The translations under genes were made by a program, and so were the position numbers. A stretch of DNA of 64,000 nucleotides from positions 1 through 64,000 of IMG/VR virus record IMGVR_UViG_3300013126_000010. One strand, written 5' to 3'. Numbering within the stretch: the stretch's first letter is position 1; each line of letters starts with the position of its first letter. Shown piece by piece: positions 1 to 8,650 of this stretch. The notes under the pieces are model-generated. The model made no database searches, was not told the DNA's origin, and saw only the letters and a list, made by a program, of their open reading frames with translations. The stretch is from a virus.

Positions 1-2
1 AC

Positions 3-1106
3 ACGATAGAATCTAAAGAAAAAATTGCAATTGCATCAAAAAACACAAACGTGAAAAAAACTGAAAAGTCCCATGATAGAATATTACAATTAATTTCATC
101 GTATAATTTATCATTAGTGGGACCATTGGTCCCTGGATATTCACATGTCGAGTTAAAATGTAATATTTGTGATACAGAGTTTAAATACACTAAACAATAT
201 TTTACAAATTCAAAAACATTTTCTGACATGTGCCCAACATGTTACCCACCAGAATTAACCAAAAGCTTTGCACAACAAGAAATTTATGACTTCATTCATC
301 AATATCATCCAGATTCTATATATAATTACAGAAAACATTACCATGACAAGGAAATTGACATTTACATTCCATCACTGAATTTAGGATTTGAATATAATGG
401 CTTATATTGGCATTCTGAGATATATAAAGATAAATCTTACCACATCAACAAAACAAATATAGCAACCAAATCCAATATAAGATTGATTCATATTTTTGAA
501 GATGAATGGATTAATAATAAAGACATAGTTAAATCAAGAATAAAGGTTTTATTAAATGTGTGTGATCATAAAATATTTGCAAGAAAGTGCAAGGTTAAAA
601 TATTAGATAGTGAGGCAAATATTTTTTTAAATAAACATCATATACAAGGGTCAGGTCGGTCCAACGTGAAATTAGGTTTATATTATAATGGCACATTGGT
701 ATCAGTGATGACATTTTTAAACAATGATATTTCTAAAAATGTCAAGGGGTGGGAATTAAATAGATTTTGTACAATTGGTGACACAATAGTAGTCGGAGGT
801 GCTAGTAAATTATTTAATTTTTTTATAAGGGAATTTGAGCCAACACAAATAACATCTTTTGCTGATGCCAGATGGAGTTCAATTAATTCTATCTATTTGT
901 CACTAGGTTTTGAATATGTCAATTTATCAGTGCCTAATTATTGGTATATTACTAAACCATACAGCAAACGGTTTCATAGATATAGTTTAAGAAAACCAAT
1001 TAATTGTTCATTATCTGAAATTGAACTTAGACACAGTGAAGGATATCTAAGAATATGGGATTGCGGAAGTTATAAATTTTTATGGAGCAATAAAAAGGCG
1101 GGATAA
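3..1106 (+). CDS. Vsr-type (EDxHD-like) homing endonuclease, 5' end outside the window
   Basis: This is probably a free-standing homing endonuclease that cuts phage DNA to spread itself. The first start codon in view is a GTG at 51, but the frame stays open to the window edge and the upstream residues look coding, so the gene most likely begins outside the window. Near the N-terminus there is a zinc-ribbon-like pair of Cys-x2-Cys motifs (CNIC, CPTC). Next comes a Vsr/restriction-like core with an acidic EIDIYIP strand, then GFEYNGLYWHSE and a following His/Lys-rich stretch. These match the very-short-patch-repair-like nuclease fold used by some phage homing enzymes. It converges on the tail sheath gene and shares a terminator with it. 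Family assignment rests on motif recognition only. Confidence 0.6.
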   Translation, partial: TIESKEKIAIASKNTNVKKTEKSHDRILQLISSYNLSLVGPLVPGYSHVELKCNICDTEFKYTKQYFTNSKTFSDMCPTCYPPELTKSFAQQEIYDFIHQYHPDSIYNYRKHYHDKEIDIYIPSLNLGFEYNGLYWHSEIYKDKSYHINKTNIATKSNIRLIHIFEDEWINNKDIVKSRIKVLLNVCDHKIFARKCKVKILDSEANIFLNKHHIQGSGRSNVKLGLYYNGTLVSVMTFLNNDISKNVKGWELNRFCTIGDTIVVGGASKLFNFFIREFEPTQITSFADARWSSINSIYLSLGFEYVNLSVPNYWYITKPYSKRFHRYSLRKPINCSLSEIELRHSEGYLRIWDCGSYKFLWSNKKAG

Positions 1107-1116
1107 CCCCGCCTTT
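1094..1116. terminator. Bidirectional Rho-independent terminator
   Basis: A 9-bp stem (AAAGGCGGG with CCCGCCTTT) has a 5-base loop that contains part of the stop codon of the endonuclease. T-rich tracts follow on both strands, so it can end both the rightward endonuclease transcript and the leftward tail sheath transcript. Confidence 0.85.
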
Positions 1117-1135
1117 CTTTTGGATAATAACAATA

Positions 1136-4100
1136 TTATCCTGAAACTGCTCCTGTATTTCTTAATCTCAATGGAATATAAATAAATTCAACAGCTTTTA
1201 TAGGAACTATTGCTATATCAACATATAATTCATTACGATCAATTCGTGCTGGGGTATTATTACTAGTATCACAAACTACTAAGTAGTCAGCAATAGCACG
1301 TTGTGCAACTAATTCTAACATAATACCATCAACTACACTTTTTAATTCATCACGTGTGATTTTATCATTAGGTTCGAATATAAATGGTTTTGCCAAAATA
1401 GACAAACGTCTACGTAGGTAAATTACCAAACGTGCCACAATTATTCTATCTAATGCACTTGCAGAACGAGCACGAGTTTTTTGACCGAAGTTAACCAAAC
1501 CAGAATTTGCAAAGAATGTAATAGGATTGATTTTAGCATCATATAATGCGTCACGTTGACCGTTATTTAATGCAACGGTTACAAATTCACCTTCTTTATC
1601 AACATAACCAGCGGCTGTTGCATTATTAATACCACCTCGACGTAAACCTGCAGGAGCAAACCATGGATATGCTACTTGGTCATTAAGTGCAATGGTACGC
1701 AACATCATATGACTAGGTGGCACTACTACATTGTTACCGAAGTTGTCACTGGTGTAACCCCATGGATAGAACATACCCATATATTCATCATAACTTGCTG
1801 CACCAATATCATTATCTTCAGGGGCTAAATTTACATTAGTTCCCCATTCTAACAACGAGGTAGCATCGCTAGTCAACCGTGCTGGAGTATCACCGACAAC
1901 AAATGCAGTCAATCCACGATCAAAGTTTAATGCTATCATTTCACCAATCAATTCTGGGTATCCAGGACATGAAATTAAGTTAAATACACGGCTTTCGTCA
2001 TCGCGCATTGATTGGCTACTATTAACCATTGCTTGTAATTGTTGCACAACTACTTTGCGTTGAGCTTTGCGACCAAATGTACCGGCACCATTTTCTTGAT
2101 TTCCACTTACTGTTACCCAACGATGTGAATAATAGAATTCTTGTGACTCTCCTGAATATGTTGGAGCTGGTCCAAAACGAGGATTATCTTCACCATGATT
2201 AATGTAGTTTTGTCTAAATTCTTTTACATTGAAGCCAGAACGACGAGTATTCCACAATAACATACCTTTTGGATATAATACTGGATCTGGTGAATCAAAA
2301 TCAACGAAATCTGACGTTAACAGGTCTGCAATAACACCAGCGGTGTTTGAATTTTCACCAGTAGTGTTATAACGTGCATCAGCAAACACAATACCATCTT
2401 CAGTACTTTGATCAGTATTGTCTAGTAAAACCCAACGATATTTAATTGGTTTGTTTTCAAATTCTGAAAAATATTTATAAATTACTGGGTAATTTTCAAT
2501 ATCACTGGTATCGATCCATAAATCACCAGATACCAACGGAGTATTATCAGATTGGGTTTCTGGTATAGTAGCAGAAATGATTGGACCGTTTGGATCTGTT
2601 TGTTCAGCATCTACCGCACTATAATGAGGACTGGTTGGTGATTTATATCCAACCCATTTATTTCCATCATTGATCATGATATCAACTTCATCAATTACAC
2701 TGTTATACCATAACTTACCACTAGGAGCTAATGTAGACGGTGTGTCCGGTGTTGCAACATAATTTAATGGTGACCACAATGATGCCACGAAATCGTGTAA
2801 TACATCACCTGCGGGAGCAGTATATAAATTCAATGTTCCAGATTTTGTTATAGGATCATATTCAGTAAATAATGTACTAAATGGAACACCATTGCCATCT
2901 GCTATTCTAAAGTCTCCACCAGTTTTATGTTTAATAACAACTCTATTCATTGCATCAACTTCTGCGTACACATTAATTAATCCAACTGAATTAATTGCTG
3001 CGGCAATTATATTAGAATCATCAATAGTCCCAGTAGCTGAAAATGTAATATTTTTTATAGAATAACTACCAGATTTATCATAATCACCTAATACTGCTGA
3101 TCCTATTATACTTTCTGCAATAGAAAACGAATGGGTACTTGGGCTAACATCAACTGTTAAACTATTTGCCAAAATACGTTTTGAAACGATAGTGGTTTCA
3201 CCTGCATCACTTCTGCGCATTAATTTGAAATTGGCAGACGATGGGGAATCATCCAATCCATAATCTTCAGTGAAATTATAATTTACATAAACATCACCAA
3301 CTGGTATACTAAGTCCACCATTGATTTTGTCAATATTATATATTGCAGATTGGCCATTAGCGTACAACCCTGGTTCAATTACATCCCATACTAAGGTAGA
3401 ACCATTGAAACGTTTAATTCTCCAATGTGCACCAACGTTTTGTTTAGTAGATTTAACCCAAACAGAACCAGATGGACGAGGTTGTGGATTTTTCTTTTTA
3501 TATTCAGGAACTTCGGTATGTTTGCTAATTGTAAATTTAGGGCTGTAATATGTACCTGCAGCAATACCTAGTAAACTATTAACAATATTGGTATGAATTA
3601 AACTACCAACAGTTCCTGGCTCTAAAAATATTGCGTCACCCGCAGAACTATCAGTTGTAGTCGCAGTGTAGCTACCATTGTTATACAAGAATAACTTACC
3701 GTTAATGACTTCAGCAGATATTGCACCACCATAAAATTGTTCAATGTTAATTGCATCAGCTATACTTTGTAAGGTGCTACCAGCAGTTATCAAATTTCCA
3801 TTTAAGTAAAAATTATCACCCGGTGTGACTGATGATACAAATTTTGTACCAGACACTGTTGGCCATGATTTTTGCCAATCATTACTACCAACTAAAACCC
3901 AACTACCATATTGATTTTTGAAGAACAATTCATTTGATGTAGTCGCAGTAACTAATGCATAGCTACCAATAGTACCAACACTTGCTTTTGGTGTATAGTC
4001 ACCTACTTCAAAGTTTACTACCTGTGTTTGATCATTTAATATCATTGGGACTTTATTGGTGAACGATTGACCACCTTTTACAGTTAATGGATTACCATTC

Positions 4101-4549
4101 CATTCAAAAATTCCATAATATGAATCATTTGTATCAAACCAATAGGTGCCATTTTCAGCAACACCACGTGGTTCATCAGCAGATGCGGTTAATTCATTTA
4201 AATCAATGTCTGCACGTGCAACGAAGGCACGGTTGCTAACACCTAATAAGCTATACGCAGCTTGTAAACCATATTCATTTTGTTCACCAGCATGTATTGG
4301 ATTATTATTGGTATCAGTTTTAAATACTGGGTCACCAAAGGTATCTACCAAATCTTTTTGACTTGTGATTAAATATACTTTTTCAGCGTTAGCTTTTAAT
4401 GTACCTGGAGCTGTACCAGTACCAGCACCGTTTAGTTTGTTTTCTGCAGACGCTACAATTATTAGCGGGGTTGTTCCTGGTTCTGCAGGTGAGTAGAACG
4501 ATTCGTCAATTACTGGGACTGAAACGCCTGGGGAGCTTAAAGTAGCCAT
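1136..4549 (-). CDS. gp18: Contractile tail sheath protein (T4 gp18-like), enlarged
   Basis: This is the sheath subunit that polymerises around the tail tube and contracts during infection. The N-terminus (starting MATLSSPGVSVPVIDES) and the C-terminal 250 residues (with RRGGINNATAAGYVD, RIIVARLVIYLRRRL and VPIKAVEFIYIPLRL) are classic sheath sequence. At 1137 residues it is much longer than the 659 of T4 gp18. The extra length sits between about residues 130 and 800 and looks like several beta-rich surface domains with repeated W/Y-rich motifs. The start has a strong ribosome site (AGGAGA) and a late promoter about 27 bases upstream. It shares a terminator with the converging endonuclease gene. 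Confidence 0.93.
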   Translation of the reverse strand: MATLSSPGVSVPVIDESFYSPAEPGTTPLIIVASAENKLNGAGTGTAPGTLKANAEKVYLITSQKDLVDTFGDPVFKTDTNNNPIHAGEQNEYGLQAAYSLLGVSNRAFVARADIDLNELTASADEPRGVAENGTYWFDTNDSYYGIFEWNGNPLTVKGGQSFTNKVPMILNDQTQVVNFEVGDYTPKASVGTIGSYALVTATTSNELFFKNQYGSWVLVGSNDWQKSWPTVSGTKFVSSVTPGDNFYLNGNLITAGSTLQSIADAINIEQFYGGAISAEVINGKLFLYNNGSYTATTTDSSAGDAIFLEPGTVGSLIHTNIVNSLLGIAAGTYYSPKFTISKHTEVPEYKKKNPQPRPSGSVWVKSTKQNVGAHWRIKRFNGSTLVWDVIEPGLYANGQSAIYNIDKINGGLSIPVGDVYVNYNFTEDYGLDDSPSSANFKLMRRSDAGETTIVSKRILANSLTVDVSPSTHSFSIAESIIGSAVLGDYDKSGSYSIKNITFSATGTIDDSNIIAAAINSVGLINVYAEVDAMNRVVIKHKTGGDFRIADGNGVPFSTLFTEYDPITKSGTLNLYTAPAGDVLHDFVASLWSPLNYVATPDTPSTLAPSGKLWYNSVIDEVDIMINDGNKWVGYKSPTSPHYSAVDAEQTDPNGPIISATIPETQSDNTPLVSGDLWIDTSDIENYPVIYKYFSEFENKPIKYRWVLLDNTDQSTEDGIVFADARYNTTGENSNTAGVIADLLTSDFVDFDSPDPVLYPKGMLLWNTRRSGFNVKEFRQNYINHGEDNPRFGPAPTYSGESQEFYYSHRWVTVSGNQENGAGTFGRKAQRKVVVQQLQAMVNSSQSMRDDESRVFNLISCPGYPELIGEMIALNFDRGLTAFVVGDTPARLTSDATSLLEWGTNVNLAPEDNDIGAASYDEYMGMFYPWGYTSDNFGNNVVVPPSHMMLRTIALNDQVAYPWFAPAGLRRGGINNATAAGYVDKEGEFVTVALNNGQRDALYDAKINPITFFANSGLVNFGQKTRARSASALDRIIVARLVIYLRRRLSILAKPFIFEPNDKITRDELKSVVDGIMLELVAQRAIADYLVVCDTSNNTPARIDRNELYVDIAIVPIKAVEFIYIPLRLRNTGAVSG

Positions 4550-4575
4550 TTTGTATTCTCCTATGAACTTCTATG

Positions 4576-4583
4576 TATTTAGG
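4576..4583 (-). promoter_or_regulatory. Late promoter for tail sheath gene
   Basis: The minus strand reads CCTAAATACAT, close to the T4 late consensus TATAAATA, 27 bases upstream of the gp18 start. Confidence 0.6.
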
Positions 4584-4660
4584 CGAAAAGGGTAAAAATG
4601 GCTACTTATTCAAAAGGTTTTTTAGAATTTGATATTAAAATGATAAATAATGAAAATTTA

Positions 4661-4837
4661 TTAATTGTCTTTTTTGTCGGGTGGTACTGGGGTGGTTTTA
4701 CCTATTACACCATATTTACTAAACAATAATGCACCACCGATATGAAGTTTACCAACATCATCTGATTTTTTAAATGCATCGGATTCCATTATAATTTTTA
4801 AATTATTATTAAACGTTGTTATTCCAGAAAAACTCAT
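4661..4837 (-). CDS. Small hypothetical protein, 58 residues
   Basis: A short open frame begins MSFSGITTFNNNLKI and ends in a Pro/Lys-rich tail (TTPVPPDKKDN). It starts two bases after the stop codon of the dNMP kinase gene on the same strand, as expected for a co-transcribed small phage gene. The sequence has no membrane segment or known motif. I do not recognise the family. The frame fills an otherwise empty gap, and its codon use resembles its neighbours, so it is probably real. Confidence 0.5.
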   Translation of the reverse strand: MSFSGITTFNNNLKIIMESDAFKKSDDVGKLHIGGALLFSKYGVIGKTTPVPPDKKDN

Positions 4838-4839
4838 TG

Positions 4840-5469
4840 TTATTTACCATCTATCATTTTCAATACATAATCTATTTTATTATGTAAATCTTCTTTAGTA
4901 CCATTATTTTCAATGGTGTAGTCAATTTCACCACCTATCCAACCCCATTCACTAGGGTGAACAGTATTATTGAACTTCATGATGTCATTCTGTCCTAAAT
5001 TTGTTTTCATTGCATCATCAAACCATTCTGGTTCGGGACCACGTTTTATCCTAATTATTGTTCCACCGATATTCTTAATTGATTTTAATTCATTTATAAA
5101 TCTTACATCAGATAGTACTATGTTAGTATGCGAGTGTAACAATCTATTTTCAACTGATGCAATCCAAATATCCTGGTGAAAATTATTACGGCACACATCG
5201 GTCCCCATGAATTGCAATACCATTCTTGGTGTTAAATTAGGGATTCCTAACCTGCTGCTCCACCATTCATCCACGATTTCACGCCATCCACGGGATTCCA
5301 ACGTGTCACCCTCTAGTAGTGCCCTATCCCATCCAAAGATCGCAGCCACGGAGTCTTTTAGTGACTTTGCAAAGGACTCCTGTATAAAGTTGTGCTGCAT
5401 TTGTAAATGTTCGGATGCGGTGCCTTTTCCAGACCCAATAAATCCTACCAATCCAATAATTTTGTTCAT
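4840..5469 (-). CDS. gp1: Deoxynucleoside monophosphate kinase (T4 gp1-like)
   Basis: This enzyme phosphorylates dNMPs, including modified ones in T4, to supply phage DNA synthesis in the cytoplasm. The N-terminus holds a P-loop, GFIGSGKGT (about residues 9-17), followed by a helix with HLQMQHNF. The central region has the substrate-binding motif RMVLQFMGTDVCR and the conserved strand NIVLSDVRFINE, all typical of the phage dNMP kinase family. At 209 residues it is a little shorter than T4 gp1 (241). The ribosome site is GGAAG. It has its own near-consensus sigma70 promoter although it lies among late structural genes, which fits an early or middle metabolic role. Confidence 0.88.
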   Translation of the reverse strand: MNKIIGLVGFIGSGKGTASEHLQMQHNFIQESFAKSLKDSVAAIFGWDRALLEGDTLESRGWREIVDEWWSSRLGIPNLTPRMVLQFMGTDVCRNNFHQDIWIASVENRLLHSHTNIVLSDVRFINELKSIKNIGGTIIRIKRGPEPEWFDDAMKTNLGQNDIMKFNNTVHPSEWGWIGGEIDYTIENNGTKEDLHNKIDYVLKMIDGK

Positions 5470-5498
5470 ACCACTTCCATTTTTCGTTTAAATGTGGT

Positions 5499-5527
5499 AT
5501 TATAGTCATCGTTCATAAAAATGACAA
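5499..5527 (-). promoter_or_regulatory. Sigma70-type early promoter for dNMP kinase
   Basis: On the minus strand a TTGTCA box and a TATAAT box are separated by exactly 17 bases. That is five of six and six of six matches to the bacterial consensus, about 30 bases upstream of the kinase start. It overlaps the intergenic space just after gp13. Confidence 0.75.
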
Positions 5528-5531
5528 CTGA

Positions 5532-6311
5532 TTATCCTATTACAAAGCTCCATCCAGTATTACCAACTAGGAACATTTCCAATTCTTTTTCCAGTTTTTC
5601 GATTTCGTCTTTACCAGCTTGTAATAACGCAGCTCCATTAAGTTGAGAGCCACCTGATGGTCCAGCAATGGTTGAAAATTTACTTCTAGCTTCACCAAGC
5701 ATTAATTTACAATTCGCTAATGAATAGTCTTTGATCCATTGTCCAGCATACAAGTCATTGATTAATGCAAAATCAGGTCTATAATTCTGTGTACGAAGCA
5801 TAATAACTTCATCATCTGCAAATGGTCTTTGTAATATTCTTAATGTTCTAGAGAATTGAATCCATTGATGTTCAATATAACTACCAAACATTTTTCCAAC
5901 CATTTCTTGATAACATGCAAACATATAATATGTTGCAATTCCACCTAACATGGTTGAATTAAGTAAATATGTATTGGTGTATGCCAAATTAAATGGTTCA
6001 AAATTGGTGCCTGTTCCACCACCAGTTCTGGAACCAAGTGATCTTCTATAACAGCTTTGTACATTTATTACTTCTTGTGGTAATATATAATCATTTTTAT
6101 CTTTCTCAAGTGTTAAAAACATATATGATTCTTCAACTGCACTTGATGAGCGTTGCCTAAATTTCGCAAGTGTTCTATCGAGTGCTACTGAATAATGTTC
6201 CAGGTCCAATTCTACTGAAATCATACCATCGGCAAGCATAAGTCTACAATAGTCATATACTTTTTGTCTTTCTTCTTGAGGATTATTTGTTTGTTGTGGA
6301 TCTATATTCAT
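5532..6311 (-). CDS. gp13: Neck protein (T4 gp13-like)
   Basis: This is probably a head-completion/neck protein that joins the filled head to the tail. The N-terminal third has the pattern of a helical neck family (VYDYCRLMLADGMISVELD, then YSVALDRTLAKFRQRS). The C-terminal segment GPSGGSQLNGAALLQAGKD followed by an EIEKLEKELE helix matches the end of T4-type gp13 proteins. Length is 259 against 309 in T4. It is read leftward while the partner neck gene gp14 is read rightward, with a homing endonuclease inserted between them. The start has only a weak ribosome site (AGAG), and a late promoter lies 20 bases upstream. Confidence 0.72.
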   Translation of the reverse strand: MNIDPQQTNNPQEERQKVYDYCRLMLADGMISVELDLEHYSVALDRTLAKFRQRSSSAVEESYMFLTLEKDKNDYILPQEVINVQSCYRRSLGSRTGGGTGTNFEPFNLAYTNTYLLNSTMLGGIATYYMFACYQEMVGKMFGSYIEHQWIQFSRTLRILQRPFADDEVIMLRTQNYRPDFALINDLYAGQWIKDYSLANCKLMLGEARSKFSTIAGPSGGSQLNGAALLQAGKDEIEKLEKELEMFLVGNTGWSFVIG

Positions 6312-6330
6312 ATCATGTACTCTATTATTG

Positions 6331-6338
6331 TATTTATC
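6331..6338 (-). promoter_or_regulatory. Late promoter for gp13
   Basis: The minus strand reads GATAAATACAATAAT, a T4-like late promoter 20 bases upstream of the gp13 start. Confidence 0.65.
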
Positions 6339-6358
6339 TTAAATTTAACTATAATATA

Positions 6359-6366
6359 GATAAATA
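6359..6366 (+). promoter_or_regulatory. Late promoter for GIY-YIG endonuclease
   Basis: The plus strand reads GATAAATAAGTA about 60 bases upstream of the preferred start. It is back to back with the gp13 late promoter, 20 bases away on the other strand. Confidence 0.5.
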
Positions 6367-6369
6367 AGT

Positions 6370-6399
6370 ATAGGTCGCGGAATTGCCGTTCCCACCTAT
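6370..6399 (+). other. Leader hairpin of the endonuclease transcript
   Basis: ATAGGT pairs with ACCTAT, and inside it CGG pairs with CCG around a 5-base loop. The hairpin would form at the extreme 5' end of RNA started at the adjacent late promoter. It does not cover the ribosome site. Confidence 0.35.
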
Positions 6400-6425
6400 T
6401 CTAACATCACATGGAGATATCAGCA

Positions 6426-7328
6426 ATGTTATTTAGCAAAGAATCACATGGTTACGTGTATAAATGGACCGAATTATCTACTTGGAAATGGTATATTGGT
6501 AGTCGAAGCGCGAAAAATTGTCATACAGATGATGGCTACGTTTGTTCAAGTAAAATAGTCAAACCATTAATTCAAAATAATCCAGAGAATTGGGTTAGAG
6601 AAATACTATGGATTGGTGAGAGGAATTATGCTACATTGGTTGAGTCAGAATATTTAACATACCATAATGCTGCATCAAACGAAATGTCATATAATCAACA
6701 CAATAGTGATTATAAATGGAATAATACTGGAAGAACAATGCCACAAACACCAGAACATATTATAAAAAGAACTAGTAAACGAATAGGTTCAACAGTATCA
6801 GATGATTCTAAAAGAAAAATGAGTGAATCTGCTAAAGGAAAAATTATTTCAGCGGAAGCACGTGCTAATATGTCGAAAGCACAGTATGGTAGGAAACATT
6901 CAGAAGATACAAAAAATAAAATAAGAAGTAAATCATTGTTACGTAGACACAGTGATGAAACTAAGCAATTAATTAGTGAAAAACATAAAGGACGACCATC
7001 TACCAGAAAAGGAACCACGTGTTCTATAGTCTCTAAGGAAAAAATGTCAATTTCTCAAAAGAACAAAAAGAAGGGTACATGTATTCACTGTGGCGTAGTA
7101 ATGGATATTTGTAATTTGAAAAAATATCACAATGACAATTGTAGGTTAATCAACCCAGATATAATCAGAAATCAACATAATAAAGGTATGATTGTTTCTA
7201 ATGAAACTAGAATTAAACAATCTGAAAAAGCTAAGAATAGAATAAAACTAATATGCGAACATTGTAACAAGTCGATCAATAAATCGGCATATACAAGATA
7301 TCATGGTATTAATTGTAAACATAAATAA
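6426..7328 (+). CDS. GIY-YIG homing endonuclease with NUMOD3 repeats and zinc fingers
   Basis: This is a probable free-standing (Seg-like) homing endonuclease. The N-terminus has a GIY-YIG-type core (GYVYKWTELSTWKWYIGSRS). The middle carries several NUMOD3 DNA-binding repeats (for example DSKRKMSESAKGK, SEDTKNKIRSKS and SDETKQLISEKHKG). Two C-terminal modules share the exact spacing Cys-x2-Cys-x12-His-x3-Cys (7080-7142 and 7254-7316) and look like zinc fingers. I prefer the ATG at 6426 because GGAGA lies 8 bases before it; an ATG at 6411 in the same frame has no ribosome site. The gene interrupts the neck cluster between gp13 and gp14. Confidence 0.85.
   Translation: MLFSKESHGYVYKWTELSTWKWYIGSRSAKNCHTDDGYVCSSKIVKPLIQNNPENWVREILWIGERNYATLVESEYLTYHNAASNEMSYNQHNSDYKWNNTGRTMPQTPEHIIKRTSKRIGSTVSDDSKRKMSESAKGKIISAEARANMSKAQYGRKHSEDTKNKIRSKSLLRRHSDETKQLISEKHKGRPSTRKGTTCSIVSKEKMSISQKNKKKGTCIHCGVVMDICNLKKYHNDNCRLINPDIIRNQHNKGMIVSNETRIKQSEKAKNRIKLICEHCNKSINKSAYTRYHGINCKHK
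7320..7327 (+). promoter_or_regulatory. Late promoter for gp14-gp15
   Basis: CATAAATA overlaps the last codons of the homing endonuclease and lies 20 bases upstream of the gp14 start. The neck genes therefore do not depend on endonuclease transcription. Confidence 0.65.
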
Positions 7329-7347
7329 TATAAAGGAATAATATCAT

Positions 7348-8640
7348 ATGCCAAAACTTAGTTTATATAGACCTTATAAAAGTCATGATTTTCGTTTTCT
7401 CGACCGTAATATCAGTGAGATGTTTACTGTTGGTTGCACTGATTTGCATTTTCATAAGTATCTTGGTCCAAAAAATCCAGATCCATCACTTGCAACTATT
7501 GACCAACCAATTTATGACACATTATCTGAAACTAATATTCAAGATTTATTGTTGCTGGAAAATAGAGACAGAAAATATGACCCAGATATTTTTGTGTTAA
7601 GAGGTCATTTTAATGTTCAAGATCTAGATTTCAATCTAAGCCAATTTGGATTATTTATTGATAATAGTACTATTTTCATGACTGTTCATATTAATGATAC
7701 CATTAATTCAATCGGTAGAAAACCATTAAGTGGGGATGTTATTGAAATTCCTGCATTACGAGATGAGTTCGCGTTAAACAATTATGATTCATCCTTGCCT
7801 AGATTTTTTGTAATAACTGATGTAGGTAGAGCGGCTGAAGGATTTACACAAACTTGGTACCCTCACTTATATCGGATCAAGTTAGATAAGATTGCAGATG
7901 AAGCACAATATACCGATATTCTTATCAAACCAACTGATGAAACATTACCATTCATGGGTGACTATAGTCCAACAACCACCTATAATCCTGGGGATATCGT
8001 TCGTTATCAAGGATCATTATATACAGTGACTACAACTTCTACTGGAAATTTACCAACAGATACTGCATTTTTTACCACATTCACTGGTGAAACATTTCAA
8101 CAAATATTATCAACTGCTAACACAGCATTGGAAATAAATAACAAAGTTATTGAACAGGCTGAAAGTGATGCTATGCTAAGTGGTTTTGAAACTCAACAAT
8201 TCTTCACACTGGCAGTATCAAATAATGATGCTGAATTACGAGCAACTGATATGACAACATTGGATGCATCATATACTGGGTTAGATGCTAGTGCAATTTT
8301 GGATAAACCAATTAGATCTGGATACTGTGGTTACTTATTGGGAGATGGTATTCCAGAAAATGGTGCTATGTTCGGCCATGGTATTAGTTTTCCAGTAACT
8401 CCATCAAAGGATGATTTTTTCTTGAGGACTGATTTTTTACCCAATAGATTATTTCGTTATAATGGGCACCGTTGGGTTAAACATGAAGATGCCGTTAGAC
8501 ATCAAATTACAAATACATCATCTAGACAAACACTTAAAACATCATTTATTAACAATACTAAAGTTAATAATATTGATGGTAGACAAGTTGAAGAACGACA
8601 AGATATAAAAAAGGCATTAAAGCCACGAGCGGATTTTTAA
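7348..8640 (+). CDS. gp14: Neck protein (T4 gp14-like) with an inserted module
   Basis: This is a probable neck/head-completion protein. The features DIFVLRGHFNVQDLDFNLSQ, the strand GDVIEIPALRDEF, and FFVITDVGRAAEGFTQTWYP followed by YRIKLDKIADEAQY resemble the T4 gp14 beta-structure that is built as a receptor for the tail. It is 430 residues against 256 in T4. Part of the excess is a small W/Y/G module near residues 205-245 (YNPGDIVRYQGSLYTV, then GNLPTDTAFF). This module resembles type 5/12 carbohydrate-binding modules and recurs in the giant gp7-like protein. It is followed by gp15 with only 10 bases between, the T4 order. Confidence 0.65.
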   Translation: MPKLSLYRPYKSHDFRFLDRNISEMFTVGCTDLHFHKYLGPKNPDPSLATIDQPIYDTLSETNIQDLLLLENRDRKYDPDIFVLRGHFNVQDLDFNLSQFGLFIDNSTIFMTVHINDTINSIGRKPLSGDVIEIPALRDEFALNNYDSSLPRFFVITDVGRAAEGFTQTWYPHLYRIKLDKIADEAQYTDILIKPTDETLPFMGDYSPTTTYNPGDIVRYQGSLYTVTTTSTGNLPTDTAFFTTFTGETFQQILSTANTALEINNKVIEQAESDAMLSGFETQQFFTLAVSNNDAELRATDMTTLDASYTGLDASAILDKPIRSGYCGYLLGDGIPENGAMFGHGISFPVTPSKDDFFLRTDFLPNRLFRYNGHRWVKHEDAVRHQITNTSSRQTLKTSFINNTKVNNIDGRQVEERQDIKKALKPRADF

Positions 8641-8650
8641 GGAATAAATA

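Noticed and set aside
4599-4730. Plus-strand frame of 43 codons (MATYSKGFLEFD...) with a hydrophobic centre
   Set aside because: It overlaps the 58-residue minus-strand gene and has no ribosome site or promoter.
6411-6425. Earlier ATG for the GIY-YIG endonuclease
   Set aside because: No ribosome site lies before it, while GGAGA inside this stretch is well placed for the ATG at 6426.
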